Shown here one piece after another: positions 52,342-61,134 of a stretch of DNA of 64,000 bases (positions are counted from its first letter, which is position 1; every line of letters begins with the position of its first letter). Position numbers and translations under genes: made by a program. Origin of the DNA: Candidatus Omnitrophota bacterium (lineage in GTDB: Bacteria; Omnitrophota; 4484-213); contig QNCL01000001.1 in NCBI GenBank assembly GCA_003645805.1, positions 13,344-77,343 on the forward strand. Reading direction: 5' to 3'. Under the pieces are notes generated by a model. The model saw nothing but the letters and a program-made list of their open reading frames with translations. It ran no database searches and was not told the origin of the DNA.

Positions 52342-52370
52342 TTGAAAAATCAGGAGATTCTGGATATAAT
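52342..52370 (+). promoter_or_regulatory. Predicted sigma70 promoter for tRNA-Lys/tRNA-Gly
   Basis: TTGAAA (52342-52347) and perfect TATAAT (52365-52370) with a 17-base spacer. tRNA-Lys begins 14 bases after the -10 box, the same spacing as at the initiator tRNA. The palindrome at 52301-52323 lies 18 bases upstream of the -35 box, a position where an activator or repressor could act. Downstream tig and clpP may also be read from here. Confidence 0.7.
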
Positions 52371-52383
52371 AGATAAATAAAAT

Positions 52384-52460
52384 GCGCCGTTAGCTCAATT
52401 TGGTAGAGCAGCGGACTCTTAATCCGTTGGTTGAAGGTTCGAGTCCTTCACGGCGTACCA
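52384..52460 (+). tRNA. tRNA-Lys (anticodon CTT)
   Basis: Acceptor strand GCGCCGT (52384-52390) pairs with ACGGCGT (52450-52456), the first pair being a G-U wobble, followed by A and CCA. The anticodon stem GCGGA/TCCGT encloses CTCTTAA, giving anticodon CUU for AAG codons. A tRNA-Lys(UUU) for AAA should be elsewhere. Confidence 0.96.
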
Positions 52461-52470
52461 GAAAGTTTGG

Positions 52471-52546
52471 GCGGGTGTAGCTTAGTTGGTAGAGCGCAAC
52501 CTTGCCAAGGTTGAGGTCGTGGGTTCAAGTCCCATCACCCGCTCCA
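52471..52546 (+). tRNA. tRNA-Gly (anticodon GCC)
   Basis: Acceptor stem GCGGGTG (52471-52477) pairs with CACCCGC (52536-52542), then T and CCA. The anticodon stem CAACC/GGTTG encloses TTGCCAA, giving anticodon GCC for GGC/GGU. Ten bases after tRNA-Lys, so the two are cotranscribed. Confidence 0.97.
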
Positions 52547-52579
52547 AGTAATCCCAAATATTTTTTATTTGTAAAGAAG

Positions 52580-53623
52580 ATGAAAATAGAGATAAAACAA
52601 ACAGGGCCGTGTAAACGAAAGATAAAAATAAGTGTGCCAATTGAGAGGCTAAATCAAAAAATAGAGACACTCTTTTCCCATCTTGCGCGCACTACTGCAC
52701 TTCCAGGCTTCAGAAAAGGGAGGGTGCCCTGGAATATTCTAAAGACACGCTACGGAGAAGAGATAAGAGAAAAAGCAATAGAAAAGGTTATCTCAGAAGC
52801 CTCTAAGGAGGCTCTGCAGAAATCTAACCTTACTCCTATTGGACCGCTCGCTATCTCCCAAATAGAGACAACAAATGACTATCTCCACTTCCAGATGACT
52901 TTAGAGATCTATCCTCAGATTAGATTGGGACGATATAAAGAGATAAAACTAGTGCGCAAGCAGAAGAGGGTGAGCGAGAAGGATGTAGAGAAAGAGATAG
53001 AGAATCTACGCGCTCTCTTAAAATCTGCACAGGCACAAAAATCAAATGATAAAGAAAAAGAACTTCCTGTGGGAGATGAATTTGCTCAACTCTTAGGTAA
53101 ACCCAGCCTTAAGGAACTGAAAGAGGCAGTGCGTTCTGATTTGATAAAGATAGAACAAGAGAAGGCAAACAAAAGGCTTGAGGCAGACCTACTCAAGCAG
53201 ATCATAAAAAGTTCTAAAGTGGACATCCCTCCTTCTTTGATGCAAATGCAGAAAGAGAGGATTCTAAAAGAGATAGAAAACTACCTGACAGCGAAAGGTT
53301 TAACCAAAGAAGAAAGGGAAGCAGAGATTAGAAAGATAGAGAAATCCGCAGAAAGAAACGCCATTGAGCAGATAAAATCCTCTTTCCTGTTAGCAGAGAT
53401 TGGAAAGAGAGAAGGAATAGAAGTGAGCAAGGAGGAGATAGAAGAGAGGATAGAAGAAATCGCCTCTTTCAGGAAAGAGGAGGTGAAAAAGATAAAGGAA
53501 GAAATAAACAGAAAAGGATTGTATGAGAGACTAAAGGAGGAGGTAAGAAGAAGGAAAACAATAGAGTTTATCCTCGAAAGTGCGGAGGTGAAAGATGAAT
53601 ACTTTGATTCCAATGGTAATTGA
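52580..53623 (+). CDS. tig: Trigger factor without a PPIase domain
   Basis: Ribosome-associated chaperone. 347 residues from the ATG at 52580; typical trigger factor is 430-450. The N-terminal ribosome-binding domain (about 1-115) is clear, with the docking loop GFRKGRVP. After it comes [23 protein letters not shown], then directly [24 protein letters not shown] and the helical C-terminal chaperone domain (to the end). The FKBP-like prolyl isomerase domain that normally sits between is absent: its GDxVxIDFxG and IPGFE motifs are not found. A longer reading frame begins inside tRNA-Gly at 52502 and is rejected. Overlaps clpP by 29 bases; tig-clpP pairing is very common. Confidence 0.92.
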   Translation: MKIEIKQTGPCKRKIKISVPIERLNQKIETLFSHLARTTALPGFRKGRVPWNILKTRYGEEIREKAIEKVISEASKEALQKSNLTPIGPLAISQIETTNDYLHFQMTLEIYPQIRLGRYKEIKLVRKQKRVSEKDVEKEIENLRALLKSAQAQKSNDKEKELPVGDEFAQLLGKPSLKELKEAVRSDLIKIEQEKANKRLEADLLKQIIKSSKVDIPPSLMQMQKERILKEIENYLTAKGLTKEEREAEIRKIEKSAERNAIEQIKSSFLLAEIGKREGIEVSKEEIEERIEEIASFRKEEVKKIKEEINRKGLYERLKEEVRRRKTIEFILESAEVKDEYFDSNGN

Positions 53624-54182
53624 ACAATCCGAGAGGGGCGAAAGGGCTTATGACATCTACTCCCGCTTACTTAAGGATAGAATTATCTTTGTAGGGAGTG
53701 TAGTGGATGATGATATGGCTAACTTAATTGTTGCTCAAATCCTTTTTCTCCAGACCGAGGATCCGGATAAAGACATCAACATCTACATCAATTCTCCCGG
53801 GGGAGCAGTAACAGCAGGATTAGCCATTTACGACACAATGCAATTTGTAAAGTGTCCTATAAGAACATATTGTATAGGACAAGCATCCAGTATGGGAGCG
53901 GTATTGTTAGCCGCAGGCACAAAAGGAAAGAGATACGCTCTTCCGCATGCCCGCATAATGATTCATCAACCCTGGGGAGGAGTGCAAGGAGCAGCAGTAG
54001 ATATCAACATCCAAGCCCGCGAGATCCTAAGATTGCGTGAGAAGATTAACCAGATTTTAGCCAAACATACAGGGCAGAAATTGGAGAAGATAGAGAAAGA
54101 CACAGATAGAGATTTCTTTATGTCCAGCGAAGAAGCAAAGGATTATGGAATTGTGGATGAGGTAGTAGAAAAAACAGGTTAA
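53595..54182 (+). CDS. clpP: ATP-dependent Clp protease proteolytic subunit
   Basis: Serine protease forming the 14-subunit chamber fed by ClpX or ClpA. 195 residues. Catalytic triad: Ser in [14 protein letters not shown], His in [10 protein letters not shown], Asp in [10 protein letters not shown]. The N-terminus [26 protein letters not shown] is canonical. The clpX gene usual in the next position is missing; an aminotransferase follows three bases later. It starts 29 bases inside tig, with GGAGG(T)G just upstream. Confidence 0.97.
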   Translation: MNTLIPMVIEQSERGERAYDIYSRLLKDRIIFVGSVVDDDMANLIVAQILFLQTEDPDKDINIYINSPGGAVTAGLAIYDTMQFVKCPIRTYCIGQASSMGAVLLAAGTKGKRYALPHARIMIHQPWGGVQGAAVDINIQAREILRLREKINQILAKHTGQKLEKIEKDTDRDFFMSSEEAKDYGIVDEVVEKTG

Positions 54183-54184
54183 GG

Positions 54185-55333
54185 ATGATAAAGAAAAGAT
54201 ATTTACTAACTCCAGGTCCTACTCCTATCCCTCCTGAAGTTAATCTCCTGATGGCTGAACCCATTCTTCATCATCGTTCTCCTCAATTTCAGGAGATTCT
54301 AAGGAAGGTATTAGAAGGGATCAAGAGGGTGTTGAAGACAAAGAATGATGTTCTTATCTTTGCCTCCTCTGGAACAGGAGCAATGGAAGCTGTAGTAGCC
54401 AATCTTGTTTCTCCTCAGGAGAAAGTAATAGTGATAAGAGGAGGAAAGTTTGGAGAGAGATGGGCAGAGATATGCGCTACTTATGGCGCAAAGGTAATTC
54501 CTATCGATGTTCCTTGGGGCAAGGCAGTAGAAGCGGAGGAGGTAGAGAGAAGTTTAGACACTACAGATTCAGTAAAAGCGGTCTTTGCTACTTTATGTGA
54601 AACTTCTACGGGCACAGTTACAGATATTAGAAGATTAGCAGAAACCACCAGAAAAAAAGAGGTTCTTCTTGTAGTGGACGCAATCAGTGGCTTATGTGCA
54701 GATAATCTGGAGACAGATAATTGGGGAGTGGATGTAGTGGTTGCTGGTTCACAGAAAGGGCTGATGCTTCCTCCGGGCTTAGCCTTTGTAAGTATGAGCA
54801 AAAAGGCTTGGGCTTTGAGTAAACATACCTCCTCTTCCTATTATTTTGATTTCAAAAAATACCAGCACCTTCTCTCTAAACCTGACACTCCTTTCACTCC
54901 CCCTATTTCTCTTATTATAGGCTTAGAGAGAGCTCTCTCTCTGATTGAAGAGGAAGGACTGGAGAATGTTTTGTCTCGTCATCGGTATTTAGCCAATGCA
55001 GTACGAGAGGGGATAAAAGCGATGGGACTGGAGTTATTCAGCACTTGCCCTTCAAACGCTCTCACTGCAGTAATCTCGCCTTCAGGAATTAGTAGCACAG
55101 AGTTAATAAGGATAATGCGGGATAAATTTGGAATCTGGATTGCTAATGGACAAGGAAAGATGAAGGGAAAGATATTTCGTATTGCCCATTTAGGGTATAT
55201 GGATAGGTTCGATGTAATTGTTGCCCTTTCTGCCTTGGAGATGAGTTTAAGAGAAATGGGTTATAAAATAGAACTGGGAAAAGGGGTAGGAACTGCTGAG
55301 AGGATTCTGGGAGGAGAAAATGCTCAGGGATAA
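54185..55333 (+). CDS. Class V aminotransferase (serine/alanine-glyoxylate type)
   Basis: PLP enzyme, 382 residues. It begins LLTPGPTPIPPEV, the signature of the serine-pyruvate/alanine-glyoxylate aminotransferase group, with SGTGAMEAVVANL in the cofactor site and the PLP lysine in VAGSQKGLMLPPGLAF. DAISGLCAD carries the pyridine-binding aspartate. Relatives in anaerobes often sit by serA and act in serine synthesis, or are annotated as a soluble hydrogenase small subunit; here the neighbours are clpP and fabG, so the substrate cannot be fixed. It overlaps fabG by 14 bases. Confidence 0.88.
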   Translation: MIKKRYLLTPGPTPIPPEVNLLMAEPILHHRSPQFQEILRKVLEGIKRVLKTKNDVLIFASSGTGAMEAVVANLVSPQEKVIVIRGGKFGERWAEICATYGAKVIPIDVPWGKAVEAEEVERSLDTTDSVKAVFATLCETSTGTVTDIRRLAETTRKKEVLLVVDAISGLCADNLETDNWGVDVVVAGSQKGLMLPPGLAFVSMSKKAWALSKHTSSSYYFDFKKYQHLLSKPDTPFTPPISLIIGLERALSLIEEEGLENVLSRHRYLANAVREGIKAMGLELFSTCPSNALTAVISPSGISSTELIRIMRDKFGIWIANGQGKMKGKIFRIAHLGYMDRFDVIVALSALEMSLREMGYKIELGKGVGTAERILGGENAQG

Positions 55334-56054
55334 AGTTGCTTTGATTACCGGAGGAGGACAGGGAATTGGAAAAGAGATTGCTATTCTATTTGCCCAAGAG
55401 GGAGCAAAGATAGCCATCTTTGACCTTAAAGAGGAAGCAATTAAAGATACAATCAGAGAGATAGAACAGAAAGGAGGAGAGGGGTTGGGCTTAAGAGTAA
55501 ATGTTGCTAACCTCAAGGAGGTGGAGGAAGCCACAGGAAAGGTAGTTGACAAATTTGGCAAAATAAGTATATTAGTGAATAATGCTGGGATTACGCGTGA
55601 TGCTCTTCTTCTCAGAATGAGAGAGGAAGATTGGGATGCAGTATTGGATGTTAATCTAAAAGGAGTGTTTAATTGCACCAAAGCAGTGGCGAAGATAATG
55701 TTTAAGCAAAGAGAGGGAAAGATTATCAATATCTCTTCCATTATCGGAATCCGAGGAAATGTCGGACAGGCTAATTACGCTGCATCTAAAGCAGGAATAA
55801 TAGGATTTACCAAGAGTATTGCGCGAGAGTTTGCTAGTAGGAATATTCAAGTGAACGCAATCGCTCCCGGGTTTATTCAGACTGAGATGACCGCAAAAAT
55901 GCCAGAAGCAAGTAAACAGAGCATAATCTCCCAAATCCCCTCAGGCAGATTAGGAGAGAAGACTGATGTGGCAAATCTGGCTCTTTTCTTAGCAAGTAAA
56001 AACTCAGATTATATCAATGGGGAGGTGATCAAAGTAGATGGAGGAATGATATAA
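55320..56054 (+). CDS. fabG: 3-oxoacyl-ACP reductase
   Basis: Short-chain dehydrogenase reducing 3-ketoacyl-ACP in fatty acid elongation. 244 residues. NADPH loop TGGGQGIGKEIA, NNAGITRD, catalytic Ser region ISSIIG, and Tyr/Lys in YAASKAG; NAIAPGFIQTEMT follows. The match to FabG, plus acpP and fabF right after, makes the pathway role firm. A TATAAT-like string spans its stop codon, but no good -35 box accompanies it. Confidence 0.94.
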   Translation: MLRDKVALITGGGQGIGKEIAILFAQEGAKIAIFDLKEEAIKDTIREIEQKGGEGLGLRVNVANLKEVEEATGKVVDKFGKISILVNNAGITRDALLLRMREEDWDAVLDVNLKGVFNCTKAVAKIMFKQREGKIINISSIIGIRGNVGQANYAASKAGIIGFTKSIAREFASRNIQVNAIAPGFIQTEMTAKMPEASKQSIISQIPSGRLGEKTDVANLALFLASKNSDYINGEVIKVDGGMI

Positions 56055-56123
56055 TAATCTCACTTGTTAACCAAAAAGAGAAATAAGAGGAAGGTTTTTA
56101 TTTAATTTAAAAAGGAGGGAAAG

Positions 56124-56378
56124 ATGACAGTAGAATCTATAGAAGAGAGAGTAAAGGATGTTATTGGAGAACAGTTAGGATTAGGGAAAGAAGAATTAAG
56201 AGATGATGCGTCCTTTATTAACGATTTAGGAGCAGACTCTTTGGATACAGTAGAACTGGTGATGGCTTTGGAAGAAGAATTCGGAATTGAGATTCCTGAT
56301 TCGGATGCAGAAAAGATGAGCACTGTTGGTGATGTAATCAATTATATTAAAGAGAAGGTAAAAGAGAAGGAAAAGTAG
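56124..56378 (+). CDS. acpP: Acyl carrier protein
   Basis: Carries the growing acyl chain on phosphopantetheine. 84 residues, acidic. The attachment serine is S39 in [18 protein letters not shown] precedes the ATG by a few bases. The 69-base gap from fabG allows an own promoter, common for this highly expressed gene, but none is convincing. fabF follows after 61 bases that contain a short inverted repeat (ATCCTA/TAGGAT). Confidence 0.97.
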   Translation: MTVESIEERVKDVIGEQLGLGKEELRDDASFINDLGADSLDTVELVMALEEEFGIEIPDSDAEKMSTVGDVINYIKEKVKEKEK

Positions 56379-56439
56379 ATCCTACTATTCTCGATAGGAT
56401 TAAAGCACATAGAGAACTAATCGGGTAAATAATTAAATA

Positions 56440-57684
56440 ATGGATAAAGTAGTAGTCACAGGAATAGGAGTAATCTCTCCTATAGGAAATAACAAAGAAG
56501 ATTTCTGGCAATCTCTTTGCGCAGGAAAAAGTGGAATTGGGCGAATCACCCAAATTGATCCCTCCCCTTTCCGCTCTCAAATTGCAGGAGAAGTAAAGGA
56601 CTTCACCGCCACTTCCCTCTCTCTTTCCCCTAAAGAAGCCCGCAAAAAAGAGAGGTTTGTCCAGTTTGCTCTTGTAGCCACGCAGGAGGCAATAAAGGAC
56701 AGCAATCTGATATTGGAGAAAGAGGATAAAACTCGGATAGGGGTAATATTAGGCTCGGGAATAGGAAGTCTGGGAATAATTGAAGAGCAACACAAAAAAC
56801 TAATGAGCGAAGGTGTCGGGCGACTTTCCCCTTTTCTGATTCCTAAAATGATTACCAATATGGCAGCGGGAGAGGTGGCTATTTACTTTGGATTATATGG
56901 TCCGAACTTCTGCATCACCACTGCTTGTGCCTCTGCGGGACATAGTATCGCAATGGCTCTTTCTCTTCTGCGAGAGAAGAAGGCAGATGTGATTATTAGT
57001 GGAGGAGCGGAAAGCACGATAACCCCTTTAGGGCTGGGAGGATTTTGTGCAGCGCGCTCCCTTTCCACTCATTATAATGAGCAACCAGAGAAAGCAAGTC
57101 GTCCCTTTGACGCCAAAAGGGATGGATTTGTAATGGCTGAGGGAGCGGGGATTGTTATTCTGGAGAGATTAGAACACGCTCTCTCACGCAACGCTCCTAT
57201 TTATTGTGAATTGGCTGGTTATGGAATGTCTGATGACGCCTACCATGTCACTGCCCCTCATCCTCAAGGCAAGGGAGCAGTGCAGTGTATGAGTTTAGCA
57301 TTAAAGGATGCGGGAGTAGAGCCAGAAGAGGTTTCTTATATAAATGCTCACGGAACCTCTACGATTCTAAACGATAAGACAGAAACGATGGCAATAAAAG
57401 AGGTGTTTAAGGAAAATGCCAGGCATATTCCTATAAGTTCTACCAAATCAATGACTGGCCATCTATTAGGAGCAGCAGGAGGGGTGGAGGCAATCGTCTG
57501 TTGTTTAGCCATAAAAGAGAAGATTATTCCTCCTACCATCAACTATGAGTATCCCGACCCGGAATGCGACTTAGACTATGTCCCTAATAAAGCCCGCCAG
57601 AAGGATGTAAAGATCGCTCTTTCTAACTCTCTTGGTTTTGGTGGACATAATGTGAGTTTGGTGTTCAGGGAATATAAAGGATAA
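56440..57684 (+). CDS. fabF: 3-oxoacyl-ACP synthase II
   Basis: Condensing enzyme extending acyl-ACP with malonyl-ACP. 414 residues. The catalytic triad is Cys in TTACASAGHSIA (about residue 163), His in NAHGTSTILND and His in KSMTGHLLGAAGG. The C-terminal SLGFGGHNVSLVF is the usual ending. Complete. It is followed by a 75-base gap and the acyl-CoA dehydrogenase, rather than by other fab genes. Confidence 0.96.
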   Translation: MDKVVVTGIGVISPIGNNKEDFWQSLCAGKSGIGRITQIDPSPFRSQIAGEVKDFTATSLSLSPKEARKKERFVQFALVATQEAIKDSNLILEKEDKTRIGVILGSGIGSLGIIEEQHKKLMSEGVGRLSPFLIPKMITNMAAGEVAIYFGLYGPNFCITTACASAGHSIAMALSLLREKKADVIISGGAESTITPLGLGGFCAARSLSTHYNEQPEKASRPFDAKRDGFVMAEGAGIVILERLEHALSRNAPIYCELAGYGMSDDAYHVTAPHPQGKGAVQCMSLALKDAGVEPEEVSYINAHGTSTILNDKTETMAIKEVFKENARHIPISSTKSMTGHLLGAAGGVEAIVCCLAIKEKIIPPTINYEYPDPECDLDYVPNKARQKDVKIALSNSLGFGGHNVSLVFREYKG

Positions 57685-57759
57685 AAATACATACATACCT
57701 GTTTATGTTGGAATTTAAGCAATATCCAAGGATGAATAGAGATTAAAAGAGGTGAGAAA

Positions 57760-58914
57760 ATGAATTACTTTCTTACAGAAGAGCAGATGATGATTCGGGA
57801 ACTGGCAAGACAAATTGCCAATGAGAAGATAAAACCTATTGCTGGGGAGTTAGATAAAACCGGAGAGTTTCCTTATGAGATTATGAAGATTCTTGCCCAG
57901 AGTGATTTATTTGGCATCTTTATTGAAGAGAAATACGGAGGAACAGGGGGAGGAGTTCTTGAACTATCGATTGCTACTGAGGAATTAAGCAAAGCCTGTG
58001 GAGGAATTGCGGTTTGCTATGCAGCCAGTGCTCTTGGCACCTACCCTATAATTCTTTTTGGGAACGAAGAGCAAAAGAGAAGATATCTTCCGGAACTCGC
58101 GGCGGGAAAGAAATTAGCCGCTTTTGCCCTTACCGAACCAAATGCAGGCTCAGATGCAAGTGCGATTGAAACTACAGCAAGAAAGGAAGGAGATTTTTAT
58201 GTGCTTAACGGAACCAAGCATTTTATTACCAATGGAGGCGTAGCAGATATCTACACGGTGATTGCAATGACAGACAAGAGCAAAGGAAGCAGAGGTGCAT
58301 CTGCTTTTATCGTGGAGAAGGGAACTGAAGGATTTAGTTTTGGGAAGAAAGAGGATAAGATGGGAATCCGCGCCTCTGCTACCTCAGAGTTAATCTTTAA
58401 CGAATGCAGAGTTCCCAAAGAGAATCTCTTGGGAAAAGAAGGATTTGGTTTTGTTATCGCTATGAAAACCTTTGATAAATCAAGACCCGGAGTAGCGGCA
58501 CAAGCATTAGGGATTGCTCAAGGTGCTCTGGATTTAGCCATAGAGTATGCCCGTCAGCGTGTCCAGTTTGGAAAACCTATCTCTTCTTTTCAAGGAATTC
58601 AGTTTATGCTTGCGGATATGGCTACAGAGATAGAAGCAGCACGGGCACTGGTCTATAGCGTGGCGCGAACAATTGATGCTGGGGAGAAGAACATTGCGAA
58701 GATCTCTGCAATGGCAAAACTCTTTGCTTCCGATGTAGCAATGCGAGTCACTACAAACTGTGTGCAGATATTTGGAGGTTATGGATATATGCGCGATTAT
58801 CCTATAGAGAAGTATATGCGCGATGCTAAAATTACCCAGATCTATGAGGGAACAAATCAGATACAGCGCGAGATTATTGCTACCAATCTAATTAAGGAGA
58901 GTTTGAAAAACTAA
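57760..58914 (+). CDS. Acyl-CoA dehydrogenase
   Basis: FAD enzyme that oxidises acyl-CoA, or runs in reverse as an enoyl-CoA reductase when coupled to a suitable Etf. 384 residues, the short-chain/butyryl-type length. FAD-binding ALTEPNAGSDASA and the ITNGG motif are in the middle beta domain; the catalytic glutamate is E363 in QIYEGTNQIQR, the position used by short/medium-chain enzymes. GGTGAG upstream of the ATG serves as ribosome site. etfB follows two bases after the stop and etfA after that. It sits between fabF and rpmF-plsX, so a role in making rather than burning fatty acids is worth testing. Confidence 0.93.
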   Translation: MNYFLTEEQMMIRELARQIANEKIKPIAGELDKTGEFPYEIMKILAQSDLFGIFIEEKYGGTGGGVLELSIATEELSKACGGIAVCYAASALGTYPIILFGNEEQKRRYLPELAAGKKLAAFALTEPNAGSDASAIETTARKEGDFYVLNGTKHFITNGGVADIYTVIAMTDKSKGSRGASAFIVEKGTEGFSFGKKEDKMGIRASATSELIFNECRVPKENLLGKEGFGFVIAMKTFDKSRPGVAAQALGIAQGALDLAIEYARQRVQFGKPISSFQGIQFMLADMATEIEAARALVYSVARTIDAGEKNIAKISAMAKLFASDVAMRVTTNCVQIFGGYGYMRDYPIEKYMRDAKITQIYEGTNQIQREIIATNLIKESLKN

Positions 58915-58916
58915 AG

Positions 58917-59702
58917 ATGAAAATAATTGTTTGTATAAAAGAGGTTCCTAACACTGCGGAGGTAAGGATAAATCCAGAAACAAATACCTTAATCCGCGAA
59001 GGAGTGGAGAGCGTTATTAATCCTTTTGATATGTATGCTTTAGAAGAAGGTATAAGGTTAAAAGAGCGATATGGAGGTTATGTTAGTGTATTGAGTATGG
59101 GACCTGCGCAGGTAGAGAAGTCTTTACGCGAGGCAATCTCTATGGGTATAGATGAAGCGTTCCTTCTTTGTGCAAAGGAGTTTGCTGGTGCAGACACTCT
59201 CTCTACCGCTTATACTTTAGCCCAAGGAATTAAAAAGATAGGAGATTATGAAATAATCATCTGCGGAAAACAAGCCGCAGATGGAGATACTGCTCAAGTA
59301 GGACCGGAGCTTTCTGTGTGTTTAGGTATTCCCCAGATTACCTATGTAAGTAAGATTGAGGAGATCAACCTTAAAGAGAAGAGGATTAGGGTGCGCCGTA
59401 TGACGGAAGAGGGATACGAAGTTATCCAGACGAGCCTCCCTTGTTTAATTACTGTGGTAAAGGAGATAAATGAACCTCGCCTTCCTTCCCTAAAAGGGAA
59501 AATGCGAGCAAAAAAATCGGAGATAAAAGTATACACTAACGAGGACATAAAGGCTGATAGGAACAGAATTGGCTTAAAAGGCTCGCCTACGCAGGTAGTA
59601 AAAATCTTCTCTCCTTCTCAGCGAAAAGCAGGAGAGATATTACAGGGAGAGAAAGAGGAGATAGTAAACAGATTAGCAGAGATATTGAAAAAGATAGGAT
59701 AA
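58917..59702 (+). CDS. etfB: Electron transfer flavoprotein beta subunit
   Basis: Partner of EtfA in moving electrons to or from the acyl-CoA dehydrogenase. 261 residues. It begins KIIVCIKEVPNTAEVRINPET, contains GIDEAFLLCAKEFAGADTLSTAYTLA and the nucleotide-binding CGKQAADGDTAQVGPEL, and has the EtfB signature region VREINEPRLPS-type (VVKEINEPRLPSLKGKMRAKK). In bifurcating Etfs this subunit binds the NADH-reactive FAD; the sequence is compatible but does not prove it. Two bases after acd, five before etfA. Confidence 0.94.
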   Translation: MKIIVCIKEVPNTAEVRINPETNTLIREGVESVINPFDMYALEEGIRLKERYGGYVSVLSMGPAQVEKSLREAISMGIDEAFLLCAKEFAGADTLSTAYTLAQGIKKIGDYEIIICGKQAADGDTAQVGPELSVCLGIPQITYVSKIEEINLKEKRIRVRRMTEEGYEVIQTSLPCLITVVKEINEPRLPSLKGKMRAKKSEIKVYTNEDIKADRNRIGLKGSPTQVVKIFSPSQRKAGEILQGEKEEIVNRLAEILKKIG

Positions 59703-59707
59703 GAAAA

Positions 59708-60898
59708 ATGATTAGAATCGAGAAAGATCGATGCAAGGGCTGTGGATTATGTATAAGTGCTTGTCCATTTGGAGCAATAGTTTTAGTAGATAAGATAGCG
59801 GTAGTAAAGGAAAATTGCACCCTTTGTGGTGCTTGTATAGATAGTTGCCCCTTCAAGGCTATCTCTTTACTGAGAGAAGATTCAGGGGAAAAGGTTATCT
59901 CTCCTGAAGAAGCAAAAGGAGTATGGGTATTTGCCGAGCAGGAAGAGGGAAATATTCATTCTGTAGTCTATGAACTTCTTAGAAAAGGCAGGGAGTTAGC
60001 CGAGGTATTAGAAACTGAACTATCTGCTGTTCTATTAGGAGAGGGGATAAAAGAAAAGGCTGAAGAACTCATTTGGCGAGGAGCGGATAAGGTTTATTTA
60101 ATAGAAGATAGCGCATTGAGAAACTATCGCTCCGATGTGTATAGCAGAGTTCTTGTAGAGGTAATAAAAAGATACAAACCAGAGATATTTCTATCGGGAG
60201 CAACCTGCGTTGGGCGTTCCTTAATTCCCCGAGTAGCCGCAAGTCTAAAAACAGGACTTACCGCTGATTGTACAGGGCTGGAGATCGATAAGAAAAAAAG
60301 GCTCCTTTTGCAAACTAGACCTGCTTTCGGGGGAAATATTATGGCTACAATTATCTGTGCGGAAAGACGTCCTCAAATGGCTACAGTCCGACATAAAGTT
60401 ATGCCTGAGGCAAAAGTGGATAAGCAAAGAAAAGGAGAGATAATAGAGGTAAAGATGGACATTCCTTTCTCTTCGCAGATAGAAATAAAGGAGATGGTGA
60501 AGGAGGTAGAAAAAACGATAAGATTGACTGAAGCAGATATTATCGTCTCCGGAGGAAGAGGCTTGGGAAAGAAGGAAAACTTTGGCTTAATAGAAGAGTT
60601 AGCAATGGTTTTGGGAGGAGCGGTAGGGGCTTCACGTGCAGCGGTAGATAGCGGGTGGATTCCTTACTCACATCAGGTAGGGCAGACAGGAAAAACAGTT
60701 TGTCCAAAGATATATATCGCCTGTGGCATCTCCGGACAGATTCAGCATCTGATAGGAATGCAATCTTCTAAAGTAATTATTGCTATTAACAAAGATCCTT
60801 CTGCTCCTATCTTTAAAGTTGCTACCTATGGGGTTGTGGGAGATCTATTTGAGATTATTCCTGCACTGATTAATAAAATTAAAAAGCGAGAAGATTGA
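59708..60898 (+). CDS. etfA: Electron transfer flavoprotein alpha subunit with N-terminal ferredoxin domain
   Basis: 396 residues, longer than plain EtfA (about 320) because residues 1-60 form a 2[4Fe-4S] ferredoxin: C9, C12, C15, C19 and C37, C40, C43, C47, each followed by proline. The EtfA part follows, with TADCTGLEID and the C-terminal FAD-binding GQTGKTVCPKIYIACGISGQIQH. Ferredoxin-fused EtfA is known from anaerobes, for example the caffeyl-CoA reductase complex of Acetobacterium, which performs flavin-based electron bifurcation. The fused clusters could pass low-potential electrons to or from this complex. Bifurcation here is inference. Confidence 0.94.
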   Translation: MIRIEKDRCKGCGLCISACPFGAIVLVDKIAVVKENCTLCGACIDSCPFKAISLLREDSGEKVISPEEAKGVWVFAEQEEGNIHSVVYELLRKGRELAEVLETELSAVLLGEGIKEKAEELIWRGADKVYLIEDSALRNYRSDVYSRVLVEVIKRYKPEIFLSGATCVGRSLIPRVAASLKTGLTADCTGLEIDKKKRLLLQTRPAFGGNIMATIICAERRPQMATVRHKVMPEAKVDKQRKGEIIEVKMDIPFSSQIEIKEMVKEVEKTIRLTEADIIVSGGRGLGKKENFGLIEELAMVLGGAVGASRAAVDSGWIPYSHQVGQTGKTVCPKIYIACGISGQIQHLIGMQSSKVIIAINKDPSAPIFKVATYGVVGDLFEIIPALINKIKKRED

Positions 60899-60914
60899 TT
60901 AAGAGAGGTGATTT

Positions 60915-61121
60915 ATGGCTTTACCTAAAAGAAGACATTCAAAGGCGCGTAGAGATAAGCGAAGAGGGCAACAAAAACTTGCTAAACCTTCTTTGATTCA
61001 CTGCCCTCGTTGTGGAGCATTCAAAGCTCTACATTACCCTTGTCTGAAGTGCGGATTTTATAAAGATAGACAAGTACTCGAGATAAAAACAGAAGAGAAG
61101 GGAAAGAAAGAAAAGGAGTGA
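60915..61121 (+). CDS. rpmF: Ribosomal protein L32
   Basis: 68 residues, large-subunit protein. Begins MALPKRRHSKARRDKRRGQ, as usual, with zinc ligands in HCPRCGAFK and YPCLKCGFYKDRQVL. GAGAGGTGA precedes the ATG. The C-terminal Lys/Glu tail is slightly longer than typical. rpmF directly before plsX is a very common order linking ribosome and lipid synthesis. Confidence 0.96.
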   Translation: MALPKRRHSKARRDKRRGQQKLAKPSLIHCPRCGAFKALHYPCLKCGFYKDRQVLEIKTEEKGKKEKE

Positions 61122-61134
61122 TTTTTCAGGAGAG

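Noticed and set aside
52502..52579. Longer trigger factor reading frame starting inside tRNA-Gly
   Set aside because: The added residues are translated tRNA sequence; the family start matches the ATG at 52580.
56050..56055. TATAAT over the fabG stop as an acpP promoter
   Set aside because: No -35 hexamer better than three of six matches lies 16-18 bases upstream.
56384..56406. Inverted repeat ATCCTA/TAGGAT between acpP and fabF
   Set aside because: Six pairs and no T tract; not convincing as a terminator or operator.
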